This document shows, one piece after another, positions 45,790 through 55,990 of a stretch of 64,000 nucleotides of DNA. Made by a program: the position numbers and the translations under genes. Each line of letters opens with the position of its first letter. The first letter of the stretch is position 1. Source of the stretch: Euphorbia lathyris (taxonomy: Eukaryota > Streptophyta > Magnoliopsida > Malpighiales > Euphorbiaceae); assembly GCF_963576675.1 (NCBI RefSeq), contig NC_088918.1:61266001-61330000 (forward strand). The letters run 5' to 3'. The notes under the pieces are model-generated. The model had not been told where the DNA came from, did no database searches, and saw only the letters and a list, made by a program, of their open reading frames with translations.

Positions 45790-47160
45790 CTGCCTAAACG
45801 AGAAAAAATGATAAGAGGGGCGAATTGGAGAAAATCAGACCAACTTCTTGATTTCAGATGCATAGGCATGCTAGTCAATCGATTCTTGAACACTTGGTAT
45901 AACCAATTGTTATGAGTGAGACAATCTGTCTGTCCGTGTACAGTCGTGTTCGTTCGTGAAAAGACATATCCTTTCAAGTTCTATTTATATAGAATGGATT
46001 GTCAAATTCACAGACGGTTGGAGAAAATATTCTTTGGAATTCTTCATATTCTCTGTTTGTTCACAGTGTTCTTGTTTTCCTACTCCGGTGATAATTAAGC
46101 TACACACGGTTTGAGTTCGCTTGCGTAATCTGTTGTATCCTGGGAGACGATTGTCAATAGCGATGACATCGTCTTAACGAAACAGTAAATATTGATTTAT
46201 TGTCAATATATATCTTTTTACTGTTTATATATTTTTCTGTGTTCGATTTGTTTTTTGGTTAATCACATCTAACATTTTTAAGACAGACGTAATAGTTTGT
46301 CCAACATTCTTAAGACAGAATTTTGTTTGTCTAACACAATCATCGTAACAACCTAATCTCAAGAGGCTGACATCGAGGTGGAAAGTCTAAGTAAGAAGCG
46401 ACCCTAAATAATGGCGATGGAAGCATGAATGAATTGAATCTCACATTGGAAATGGAGAGGAGATTGACTAATCTATATTAGTAAAATGTGTTTTTAATAA
46501 TATATGAAGATACATTTAAAACCGTGAGGGCCAAGGAACTTATTTGTATCCCTTAGACTGAATAAAGAGCTTATTAGATTAGGGTATTAGATGGCTTAAG
46601 CCATCTATTTATAGCTTAAGAATTGGGACAAACTTTAACAGTTATCCCATCCATACTTTGCAAATAGTTCGTGCGATCGATATACTCTCGAGAGCTCAGT
46701 GCAGAATACACATCCAAAAAATAGTTTTCAGCAATAATAAAATAAAAACAACTATTATCTCAATTTTGTTAATTAAAACAACGAATTTCTTCATATCCGC
46801 GGATAAAAAACTGACAGAACGCGAGATTTGTGGCTCTGATATCAATGAAGAGATATCTCATAATACTCTAAATACGAATATAGTTTTGAGGCGTACCTCT
46901 TATACAACAAGAACCCGTTGAGAAGATTGCTCTGTTATGAATCACTCACATCGAGATTAATGGAGAGATAAAAATGATAAGTCCACGAACTAAGAGCGGA
47001 CAGCTGAAATAGAGAGAGGGGTCGCAGAGAGGGGAGTCATAAGGAGAAGGATATAACTGTTTTGTATTTCTTAAACAGAATAAGGAGTTTTTGAGTTTAG
47101 GGTTTTAGGTGGCTTAACCTATTTATTTATAGCTTAAGGATTAGGATAAACTCTAATCTT
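45790..47160. repeat. Worn Copia-type LTR-like sequence
   Basis: 45960-46170 resembles an LTR with a TATA-like CTATTTATATAG and a later TGTTGTATCCTGGGAGACGA. 46500-46640 and 47050-47150 are two diverged copies of one unit (GGCTTAA...TATTTATAGCTTAAG.ATT.GG). The second copy, with GTCCACGAACTAAGAG before it, also matches 55690-55900. I cannot place ends or duplications. No coding sequence is left. Confidence 0.35.
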
Positions 47161-47937
47161 AATTTTTTTTTTATCGCTTTAAATGGATCCAATCTATTAC
47201 TATTAGAGATGCAACCTACAAACCGCATGGTATTACACTAAAATATTACAATATCATCTTTAAAACACCTTTTGAAGTGAAAGCATATCTTTGAAGTAAT
47301 TGGTGGTAGATACAGTGGGAGGTAATTTTTAAAAAAATCTCGAAGAACTTAATTCAATTTCAACACATTCTACTTCAATTTCACTTAAAAAAAAAAAAAA
47401 ATTGAAATAAGAGCCAATTATTTAGTTGGTCAATAATAGAGGTATCAAGATGATTGTTTTTCATAAATTTTCAATTTGACTTTAATAAGAATTCCGTGAC
47501 CCTGGTCGGATAATTGTTTTTAGTAAACTCATGAAGAATACTGGGTCACCACACTACATTATTTTGATTTTTTTTTTTTTTGGGTGCAGACCACATTATT
47601 TATTTATATAATGAGGTCAAATTTCTTCCTGATATGCATGCCTAGGTAATTCACTATATATAACATTTAATTGGAAAAATTCACATCTTACAAATTACAA
47701 TAGTTGGACTGTGTGATTTTATTCAGTGTATATTTTTGTCTTATGTATTATATTGTTGTGATGGGATTGATGAATTAAGGTGGACCTCATCTCATGATCC
47801 CATATTGCAGCCAAACCAAAAGTCAACTATTAAAAAATTCTATAACTATTTTTGCTTTTCTAAATAAATTATTTTTATAAGTTATCATATATTATTTTTA
47901 ACTTGTTTGTTTAGGGTGGTTGTGATGGATTATATGA
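47161..47937. other. Intergenic stretch without recognised features
   Basis: AT-rich, with several poly(A)/poly(T) tracts (near 47165, 47388 and 47570). No supported ORF or paired repeat was found. Confidence 0.4.
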
Positions 47938-47945
47938 TTATATCT

Positions 47946-48461
47946 GGGTAAATTACATCCATGGCCACTGAACTTTATCCATTTTCACATTATGACTTCA
48001 TTTCTTTCCGGTATGGCCATCAAACTTCACACTTTTTAACACCGATGGCCATTTAACGCCTCAAAACGATCATTGACGGCTAAAAATAAAAAATTTAAAA
48101 TGTTAATGATATTTTAAGGAACTTTAATTCTTGAAATTTTTTGTTTTGAGGTCGTTTAGGTATTGTTTGGTTAGGAAAGAGAAAGTGAATTTTTAGAGGG
48201 AGAAAGCTCTAAAAGATGTGATTTTCGAAAATAAAAAATGTGGTTTCATGGTAATGTCGTTCTGAACAACTCTAATTCTTGAATATTTTTATTTTGAGGT
48301 CGTTAACGATCGTTAACGGTCATTTTGAGAAGTTAGTTAAAATTGAGTGGTCACCGGTGTTAAAAAGTGTAAATTTCAGTGGCCGTACCGGAAAGAAATG
48401 AAATTGAGTGGTCATAATGTGAAAATGGATAAAGTTCAGTGGCCATGGGTGTAATTTACCC
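47946..48461. mobile_element. GGGTAAATTAC-family MITE, 516 bp, long inverted repeats
   Basis: GGGTAAATTACATCCATGG pairs with CCATGGGTGTAATTTACCC. Complementarity of the arms runs for about 110 bp. A TTATATCT duplication lies at 47938-47945 and 48462-48469. The terminal sequence is shared with the elements at 39457, 44008 and 62824. Confidence 0.85.
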
Positions 48462-48678
48462 TTATATCTATACGAACCAGTTGGATTGTAGTGGAGGATT
48501 TGTATGAAATTGCACGATAAATTTGTTATTAGGTTTTTATATTAAGTATATAATAAATGGAATATTTTCCTTGACTTAATAAATTACTACTATTTAATTA
48601 GTTTTTAAAATGTTTTTGTAACGTGATGATTTTTTTTTGGTAAGAAAGGAAAGGAAAAAAACAAAACCAACAAAAAAC

Positions 48679-51600
48679 CTATACCGGGATCAGTCTAGGA
48701 AGGCTGACTCCAATCCTATCCTCTAGGAGAGAAGGCAAAAGAAAAGAAGGAGGAACAGATAGGGTAGAAACACCTAACATTCTCCCATGCCCAGCAGCTG
48801 CTAAGCGATCCGCCACGCGGTTTTGCTCCCTAAAAATATGGGAGAAATTAAGATACTCAAAGGCAGGACGAAGCCTCAAAATAGCTTTGATGAGATTCTG
48901 GCTCTTCAGACAAACAACCTGGCTATCTGAAATCCTGTTAATAGCCTCCAGATTATCAGATTCCACCGAGAGCTTTTTAACACCCATGCGAATGGCGAGT
49001 TTAATACCTGACAAGATACCCCAGAGCTCCGCAGAAAAGGAGGAGCCCGTCCCCAAGTTATGGGTAAACCCCGCCATCCAATTGCCACCAGCATCCCGAA
49101 GAACTCCTCCAGCAGCAATTCTGCCATTGCTAAGGCAGGAGCCATCAGTATTCAACTTAGCAAACCCTTCTCTAGGCTTACTCCAGCCAACTAGCAGGAT
49201 CTCTTTATCCGGGGAGGGGCGAACAAGGGAATCTCTTTCAAAGCTTTTAGTAATAACAAAGAGCTTCTTCGAGAAGAAAAACAGTAAATCAGGAATAAGG
49301 ACAGCCTTACCCGCAAATAATTCTTCATTCCTCCACTTCCAGATTTGGTGACAAGTAATAGCAAAGAGGATGGCACCGTGCTCCATGTTGGCCAGCAAGT
49401 TCCCCTTGGCTCCTTGAGAGAACCAGTCCCCTTCAGAAAAGGCCATGAAGGAAGGGAGGATGTGATGAGGGAGGATCCCTTCCCAGATCTTCTTACTATT
49501 TGGGCAATCCCTCAAGGTATGGCACAAGGTTTCCACATTGCCTCTGCATCTACTACAGGCACTAGACTCAGTCAAGTGCCTTCTGTGCCTATCCGCATTC
49601 GTAAGGAGCCTGTCTTTGATACCCAGCCAAAGGAAGCTCCTGATACGGTAAGGGATCTTGAGGGACCATATGGACTTCCAAATCTCCAAGGGAGGATCAG
49701 CCCTATTAGGGGTAAAAGCTTCATAGGCCGATTTACAAGAATAAGTACCATTATTCGTCAAGGCCCAACAATGTCTATCCTTATCCTCCTCTTGATTGCT
49801 AATCTTCACTCCTCTAATGTTAAGAAGGGTCTCCAGACTAAAGAAAGAGTCGAACTTTGACCAGATCCAGTCTCCCTCCGAGTCCACCACATCAGCAATT
49901 TTCCAGGAAAGGAGATCAGCCGACGGAGGGGCATTACACACATCAATCATCGGTTTATCACCAATCCAGGTGTCATACCAGAAGCTAATAGATCTACCAT
50001 TACCCACCTCCAGGCCAATCCCCGTACAGAATTCAGCAAGCACGGCACTGAGCCCTTTCCAGAGGAAGGAACAGCTAACAACCCTCTCTTTCGGGCCACC
50101 AAAGATTCTATCTTTCCGATACTTCCCGCACAAGAGACGGACCCAAAGAGAGGAGGGGCATTGCCACATTCTCCAAAGAAGTTTCATTAACATGACTTTA
50201 TTATTGTCCTTTGCCTGCCTAATACCAAGACCCCCCCTGTTTTTAGGCTGGCAAGCTTCCTTCCACGGGACCAGGTGAACCTTTCTCCCATCTCCAGACT
50301 CACCCCACAGGAAACGCCGATTTATCTTATCCAGGTCACTAAGGACAGTCTCAGGAAGCTTACAGGCCTGCATGATGTGGTTCGGAGCAGCGCAGTTAAC
50401 TGACTGGATCAAGGTAAGGCGACCTGCAAGGGAAAGAGAATTAGCTTTCCAGCTAGCACACAAACCATTAGTTTTGTCCAAAATATCCTTGAAAGAGGCT
50501 TTGGAAACCCTGTCACTGTGAAGAGGAACCCCAAGATACTTCCCCAAAGAGTTCGTCAGAGGTATGCCAGAGAGCTCACTCAGTCTTCTGCACAAGCTAT
50601 TGTCCATATTTTTGGAACAAAGCATACGGGACTTTTGGATGTTAACCTTCTGGCCAGAAGCCTCGCAAAAACAATCAAGGATATCCATAACTGTTTTAAT
50701 TTGCTCCTCATTACCCTCAACGAAAAGCATGACATCATCAGCAAAGAGTAAATGGGTAATAGGGGGCAATGTCTGTTGATAGAAACAGGGTGGAGAGTAC
50801 CTTTGCACACCGCTCTTGGATCAGGTGAGACAGTCTTTCCATGGCAATAACAAAGAGGAAGGGACTCATAGGATCTCCTTGACGAATTCCTCTAGAGGGA
50901 GAAAACTCATCCGACATGTCCCCATTGATCATGACCTGGAAAACAGGAGAGGAGATACACTTCTCAATCAAAATCCTCCAGTTCTCCGGGATGCCAGCTT
51001 TGGCTAAACTATCCAGAAGAAAGCTCCAGTTCAATCTATCATAGGCTTTCTCCAGATCCAGTTTGAGGGCCACAATCCCTTTCTTACCTTTCTTAATCTT
51101 CATAGAATGGACAACCTCCTGGGCAATAACAACGTTATCCATCAATTGTCTACCAGGAACAAAGCTCCCTTGGTTCTGGCTAATTATATCCGGAAGGATC
51201 TTCTGGATTCTATTAGCCACAATCTTAGTAATAGCTTTATACAAAACATTACAAAGACTGATGGATCTCATCTGGAGGAAGGAGGAAGGCTTAACAACCT
51301 TAGGAATCAAGACAATGAGGGTTTTATTAACAGACCTGATATCGTTAGAGCCACCAAAAACACCTAACACAAAACTGTATATGCCCTCCTTAACAGTATC
51401 CCAGTGTTTATGATAGAAACTAGCGGGGATACCATCAATCCCAGGAGCCTTAGTGGACCCTATGCTAGAGAAGGCCAGATCAATCTCTTTAAGGTCAATA
51501 AGATGGAAAGCATCTTTAATAGCCTCCTCCCCCAAACGAGGAAAGGAAATACCAGAGTGGGCACTCTCCAAGTCCACAGCTTCCTCTCTAAACAGGTCCT

Positions 51601-52777
51601 TGTAGAAATCAAGGGCTGAGCGACGAATGTCTTCCTCCTCAAAAATCCACTCGCCACTAGCGTCCTTGATAGCATCAATCCTATTCCTCTGTCTCCTAAT
51701 GATCGTAGAGAGATGAAAAAACCTGGTATTCCGATCCCCATCTTGAATCCAGGCCTTCCTAGACTTCTGGAACCAAAGAAGCTCTTCCTGTCTAAGCACA
51801 GCTTCCAACTCGTTCTGGAGAGCTCTAAGGTGACCATTTAAGCTATGGTCGAAACGAGCCTCCAAGCAACGCTGAACGCCTTCCATCCTCCTCAAGAGCT
51901 TATTCTTCCTCCTGATAATATGGCCAAAGATGTCTTTATTCCAAACAACCACCTTCCTTCTGAATTCCTCAGCAGCGAGGAGAACATCAGAGTGGGGATG
52001 CCAATTGGTTTTCACGAAATTCCTAAAGTCGGGATGAGAATCCCAAGCCACAAGATATCTAAAGGGTCTGTTACCTTTCAGCCGGTTACCTTTGACCAAA
52101 TTAATGAGGATAGGGCAATGGTCAGAGTGACGGAAGGGGAGATTCAGCACCTTGACCTCAGGAAACCTACAGATAGCCGCAACATTAGCATACACCTTAT
52201 CCAACCTCACAAACAAGCTATTTCTTTTCCAGGTAAATTTGTGGCCAGCAGCACCCAGGTCTGAAAGCCCACACAGATCCATACTACGCTTGTGGTTAAG
52301 GCACCGGTTCACATAATGATTACCCCCTCCTCTCTGATCACTTAAAAGGGCAATATCATTAAAATCCCCGGCCACCAACCAAGCCTCCACCATGTTAGAG
52401 CTAATAGAATGAAGGATCTCCCACAACCTTGTACGATTAGAAAGAACAGGATCGGCATAAACAAAGGTAACAAAGAAATGTTTATTACCAGGGTAGCACA
52501 CCTTACTATGAATGAACTGACAGTCCATACTAACAATATCAATATTAACAAGACCTGACTTCCAAAAGAGCCAAATCCCCCCAGCCCGTCCAGTAGCCTC
52601 CGATCTGACACAATTCCAATTCTTAAACTTTCTAACCACCTCGTCTGCTTTGGCTCCACTGACCTTGGTCTCTAGAAGAACAAAACAGGAGGGGTTAAAC
52701 TGTTTAATAAGATCATTAACATGAATGCGGGTTGCCTTGCTCGCCGCACCTCTAACATTCCAAACAAAGAAATCCAT
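48679..52777 (-). pseudogene. LINE ORF2: endonuclease, reverse transcriptase, RNase H (one frameshift)
   Basis: ORF2 nicks the target and copies the RNA at the nick. It starts at ATG 52777, 34 nt after the ORF1 stop. The apurinic-type endonuclease opens with DFFVWNVRGAA, then LLETKVSG, AGDFNDIALL and SDHCPILI. The reverse transcriptase has KAPGIDGIPASFY, GIRQGDPMSPFLFV and FADDVMLF. A zinc-binding Cys segment and an RNase H domain follow, with NTDGS, SAELWG, ESDN and a final REQNRVADRLA, so the D-E-D-D set is complete. A one-base shift near 50790-50805, between the GIRQGDP and FADD motifs, splits the frame. Otherwise about 1,360 codons are open and end at 48679. Confidence 0.92.
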
Positions 52778-52810
52778 CAGAAAGGAAGACTACTAACACA
52801 AGCCCAAACC

Positions 52811-54859
52811 CTAGATCAGGTATTTATTCGGGGCTCCTGAGAGCCTAGAGGAAGTCCCAGAAGGTCCCCTTTTAGCCCAAGAGTCTAACCCATTAAGGTT
52901 CTTCTTAGGTTTCACTTTAAGTTTCTTCATGTTCATCTTACTCACTCCTATAGCTTTTCCAATAGGAGCATCCACAGGAGGATTCAGAGAAACAACCTTA
53001 CTACTCGACCCTTCCCCTGTAGAAAGGTGAGACTGGGAGCTCCCTTTATCCTTAGCATCAGAGACAAAGGGGGGATTAATAGATTTACCCCGACTAGAAA
53101 CAGGCTCGACCGATTCCAGACCAGGCATGCTCAAATCAATCTGTTCATTGGAAGGGTCCGATTCCCGACCTTCCTCCAGGGACAAGACACCGAACCTAGA
53201 CCCCGAGCCAGAAGCTGAGACCACACCAACCTCACTCCTCTTCTTGATATCCGGGGGTCTGACCTTGATCTCAGGGGCAATCTGGAGCGTAGTCATCTTC
53301 CGACTAATATCTGGCGGATGAATAGAACTAACATTAGCACTTGGCTTCCTTCTCACTGACCTCTTGGCCAGCATCCATGGCCCAAAGCTCCTTTCTTCCC
53401 CCTGACTTTTCTCAGCTCCACCTATGATAGGTTGCATCAACTCCTCCGCCTCCTTCCTCTTCTTAGGACATCCCTCAAATGTATGGCCAAACATACCACA
53501 TTCAAAACAGATATTATGTATACCTTCATATTCAATATGAAAAACCTTATTCTGAATACAGAATTGAGAAAGAAGAGGCTTAGCAAGATCAATATCAATA
53601 CAGACCCTGGCAAACTTGCCTCTTACTGCCCCAATGGTAGTCTTATCGACATGGTGGACCTTACCAACCAGGCTACCAATCTTGTTCAGGAATCTATCAC
53701 TATAGTATTCAAGAGGAATGCCTGGGAACCTAACCCAAGTAAGGATTCTGTTAACAGAGCAGTCATGGGGGTCAAAATTTGGGACCCAAGGTCTCAGAGC
53801 CAAAACATGATTGGAGATAATATACGGTCCACCATTGACCACCGCATTGTAATCCTCAGCCCTTGTGAATCTAATGACATAATAGTCATTATCAAGGTCA
53901 GTGATGGTAACCTTCCCTTTCTTAGCCCATTGAGCCTGAATCCTCTGGGCAAAGTAGTTGAAACTGATTCTTTTCCCCAAAATAGTGACAATTAATGTCA
54001 ATTTCCACTTGGATCTCATGACCCGCTTGTCTTCTGAGGAAAGACGGATCCTAGGACACAAAGGGTTCTCAGGCTGACCATCCTCAGAATCGGAATCGGA
54101 GAGAAAATCCCCATCATCGTTCTCAAAAGTATCCTCCTCCATCATGGGTTCCTCCTCCACCACCCCTAACAACTTATCCCTCCAGGAGGGAGCTCCCCCA
54201 TCCTTTTGATAACCTTGGGCATGCTGGCCCTGAGTAACCCGAGTGCCTGGGGATGAAACACCTTCCATAGTTTGTCCCGGAAGTAAAAGACTTAAGTCCC
54301 CCGGCACAAATGCCTGCGCGGCTTGCACGGTCTGCGCTGCCTGCGTGGCCTGCGTGGCAAGCACGGCCTGCGCGGCCAGCGCGGCCTGCGCAAGCCGCAA
54401 AGAATACCCTGCTTGCGTGGCCGGCACTCCCAGAGCACCAAGCGCAGGACGCGTCCCCCCCATCACAACGTTCTGCTCAACCCCACGGTCCACAGCCGAA
54501 AACATCGGACCTTCTCCTTCCCCAATGCCAGACGCGGCAGCTACAGAACCCTCCCTTCCTTGATCCAGATCGGCCACCCCAACCACCGAAACAGGCACTG
54601 AATTAACCAGATCCGCCTCCCCACCATCAGCCCACTCCGATCTACTACGATCCCTGGACCGATCCCTCGGTCTTTCGTTACTCCGCCGTCTACCCCGAGG
54701 AGATCCTTCCGATCTCCCATCATCAGCCGCCCAAGCCTCCTCCTGTACCAGATCTGCACCTAGCCCGCGCCCCGCAACCGGACTCGCCAGATCCAACACC
54801 GGCCTTCCGCCCGCCTTCACCGACCAATCCACCCTTCCCTTCGCAGTCGCCTTCGTCAT
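52811..54859 (-). CDS. LINE ORF1: RNA-binding protein with DUF4283-type domain and zinc knuckle
   Basis: 682 codons are open from ATG 54859 to the stop at 52811. The N-terminus is Arg/Ser/Asp-rich (RGRRRSNERPRDRSRDR). Then comes an Ala/Gln/Thr-rich run near residues 150-190 (AALAAQAVLATQATQAAQT) encoded by an irregular GC-rich minisatellite. The central DUF4283-like domain has RIQAQWAKKGK and GPYIISNHVLALRPW. The zinc knuckle is CFECGMFGHTFEGC. The C-terminal part is Lys/Ser-rich. Such ORF1 proteins bind the element's RNA. It appears intact. The upstream GTG reading is unlikely to be the start. Confidence 0.9.
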   Translation of the reverse strand: MTKATAKGRVDWSVKAGGRPVLDLASPVAGRGLGADLVQEEAWAADDGRSEGSPRGRRRSNERPRDRSRDRSRSEWADGGEADLVNSVPVSVVGVADLDQGREGSVAAASGIGEGEGPMFSAVDRGVEQNVVMGGTRPALGALGVPATQAGYSLRLAQAALAAQAVLATQATQAAQTVQAAQAFVPGDLSLLLPGQTMEGVSSPGTRVTQGQHAQGYQKDGGAPSWRDKLLGVVEEEPMMEEDTFENDDGDFLSDSDSEDGQPENPLCPRIRLSSEDKRVMRSKWKLTLIVTILGKRISFNYFAQRIQAQWAKKGKVTITDLDNDYYVIRFTRAEDYNAVVNGGPYIISNHVLALRPWVPNFDPHDCSVNRILTWVRFPGIPLEYYSDRFLNKIGSLVGKVHHVDKTTIGAVRGKFARVCIDIDLAKPLLSQFCIQNKVFHIEYEGIHNICFECGMFGHTFEGCPKKRKEAEELMQPIIGGAEKSQGEERSFGPWMLAKRSVRRKPSANVSSIHPPDISRKMTTLQIAPEIKVRPPDIKKRSEVGVVSASGSGSRFGVLSLEEGRESDPSNEQIDLSMPGLESVEPVSSRGKSINPPFVSDAKDKGSSQSHLSTGEGSSSKVVSLNPPVDAPIGKAIGVSKMNMKKLKVKPKKNLNGLDSWAKRGPSGTSSRLSGAPNKYLI

Positions 54860-55315
54860 CGCCACAGAGAGAGAGAGAGAGAGAGAAAAGGAAAAAGACT
54901 CGTATTTGGAGGAGTCTATTTTATTAGATATAACTAATTGAGAGAGAGAGAGAGAGAAAAAAAATTGAGTTATAAAATTGATCCTGTGTTTTAGAGAGAG
55001 AAGAGAGATCTGAAAGAGAGGAGATAGATCTAAAAGAGAGAAAAAGATCTAAAAGAGAGAAATAGATCTGAGAGAGAGAATATAGATCTCAAAATTCTCC
55101 ATCTTCATAAAAATTCTTCACCATGACAACAGATCTGAGAGAGAGAAGATAGATCTGAAAAAGAGAAGATAGATCTAAAAGAGAGAGAAAGATCTAAAAG
55201 AGAAGAGATAGATCTCAAAACTCTCAATCTTCATAAAAATTCTTCACCATGACAACAGATCTGAGAGATCTGAAAGAGAGGAGATAGATCTAAAAGAGAG
55301 AAAAAGATCTGGTTA
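54860..55315 (-). repeat. LINE 5' untranslated region of GA-rich AGATCT repeats
   Basis: On the plus strand the region is a string of GAGAGAGA and AGATCT(G/A)AAAGAGAG units. A block of about 110 bp containing CTTCATAAAAATTCTTCACC occurs twice (near 55104 and 55229). In the RNA this is CU-rich. It probably contains the internal promoter, but no defined box can be pointed to. Confidence 0.6.
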
Positions 55316-55409
55316 TAACGTGATGATTTTTTTAATAATGCACATTTATTTTAGTTTTTGTATATATATTTAATTAAAAAGAATATCTATAATACACTTA
55401 TTTTAAAGG

Positions 55410-55543
55410 CTATGCTTACTTTGTTTTTTACAAAGTAAGCCTTATTTTGTGTGTTTTCACCATTGGATTAATTTTATACTCCATCATCCAATGGTGAAAA
55501 CACACCAAGTAATGATACTTTGTCAAAAACAAAGTAACCATAG
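55410..55543. mobile_element. Small palindromic MITE-like element, about 134 bp
   Basis: CTATGCTTACTTTGTTTTT at the left pairs with AAAACAAAGTAACCATAG at the right. Two further hairpins lie inside: ACTTTG...CAAAGT (55419-55436) and GTGTTTTCACCATTGGAT...ATCCAATGGTGAAAACAC (55451-55503). No clear target duplication was identified. Confidence 0.6.
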
Positions 55544-55599
55544 AAGACACATTCCATAATAATGTAAATATAAACACGGATTAAAAGATTATCGCTTAT

Positions 55600-55990
55600 A
55601 GCGTCCATACTCGTTAAATTGATTGTAGCGGAATAACATACCACTACGATCTTGTATTACCATCATGAATCTACCACACTGATGTTAATCGAGGGTAGAA
55701 ACGAATTGTCTACGAACTAAGAGTAATACTCTTGAGAGAGAGGAATAGAGAGGGCGACACAAAGGGAAAAAGGAGTCGTTAGGGTTTCTCTTAAGCTTTT
55801 GCTTAATTGACTAGCTTAGAGACTTAATTAACAAGTTTCTCTCTTAAATTAGGATTTAGGCGAAATAAGCTATTTATTTATATAGCTGAGAGATTAGAGC
55901 AAACCCTAATCCCTCACCCCATTAGGGATATGACACATACCATTTACAATCAGATTTATATTTGCCTAATGTCTGAATATTTCTAACATC
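55600..55990 (-). repeat. Copia-type LTR relic
   Basis: Contains GTCTACGAACTAAGAG, AGTCGTTAGGGTTT, a TATTTATTTATATAGC TATA-like stretch and ends AATATTTCTAACATCTCCCACT. The TCTAACA-CTCCCACT layout is that of a Copia LTR edge. It is related to 46930-47160. No second LTR or coding part is present. Confidence 0.4.

Larger units (their letters stand above)
48637..55315 (-). mobile_element. L1-type LINE, nearly full length (about 6.7 kb)
   Basis: The two ends share TAACGTGATGATTTTTTT (48619-48636 and 55316-55333), an 18-bp target duplication that merges with the poly(A) tail (plus-strand T run at 48630-48638). On the minus strand the order is a repeat-rich 5' untranslated region, ORF1 (RNA-binding protein), ORF2 (endonuclease, reverse transcriptase, RNase H), a short 3' untranslated region and the tail. 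The long 5' region and the target duplication show that this insertion is not 5'-truncated. One frameshift in ORF2 is the only obvious lesion, so the copy is fairly young. Confidence 0.93.

Noticed and set aside
45756..45977. Minus-strand ORF of 73 codons near the WRKY gene
   Set aside because: It lies in a worn LTR-like stretch, has no homology that I recognise and no promoter.
48887..52264. Plus-strand ORFs up to 171 codons inside LINE ORF2
   Set aside because: Antisense shadows of the endonuclease/RT gene. No domain is recognised.
53432..54606. Several plus-strand ORFs over LINE ORF1
   Set aside because: ORF1 on the minus strand is open for 682 codons with a zinc knuckle. The plus-strand frames, including the Ala/Arg-rich ones near 54310, come from its GC-rich repeat.
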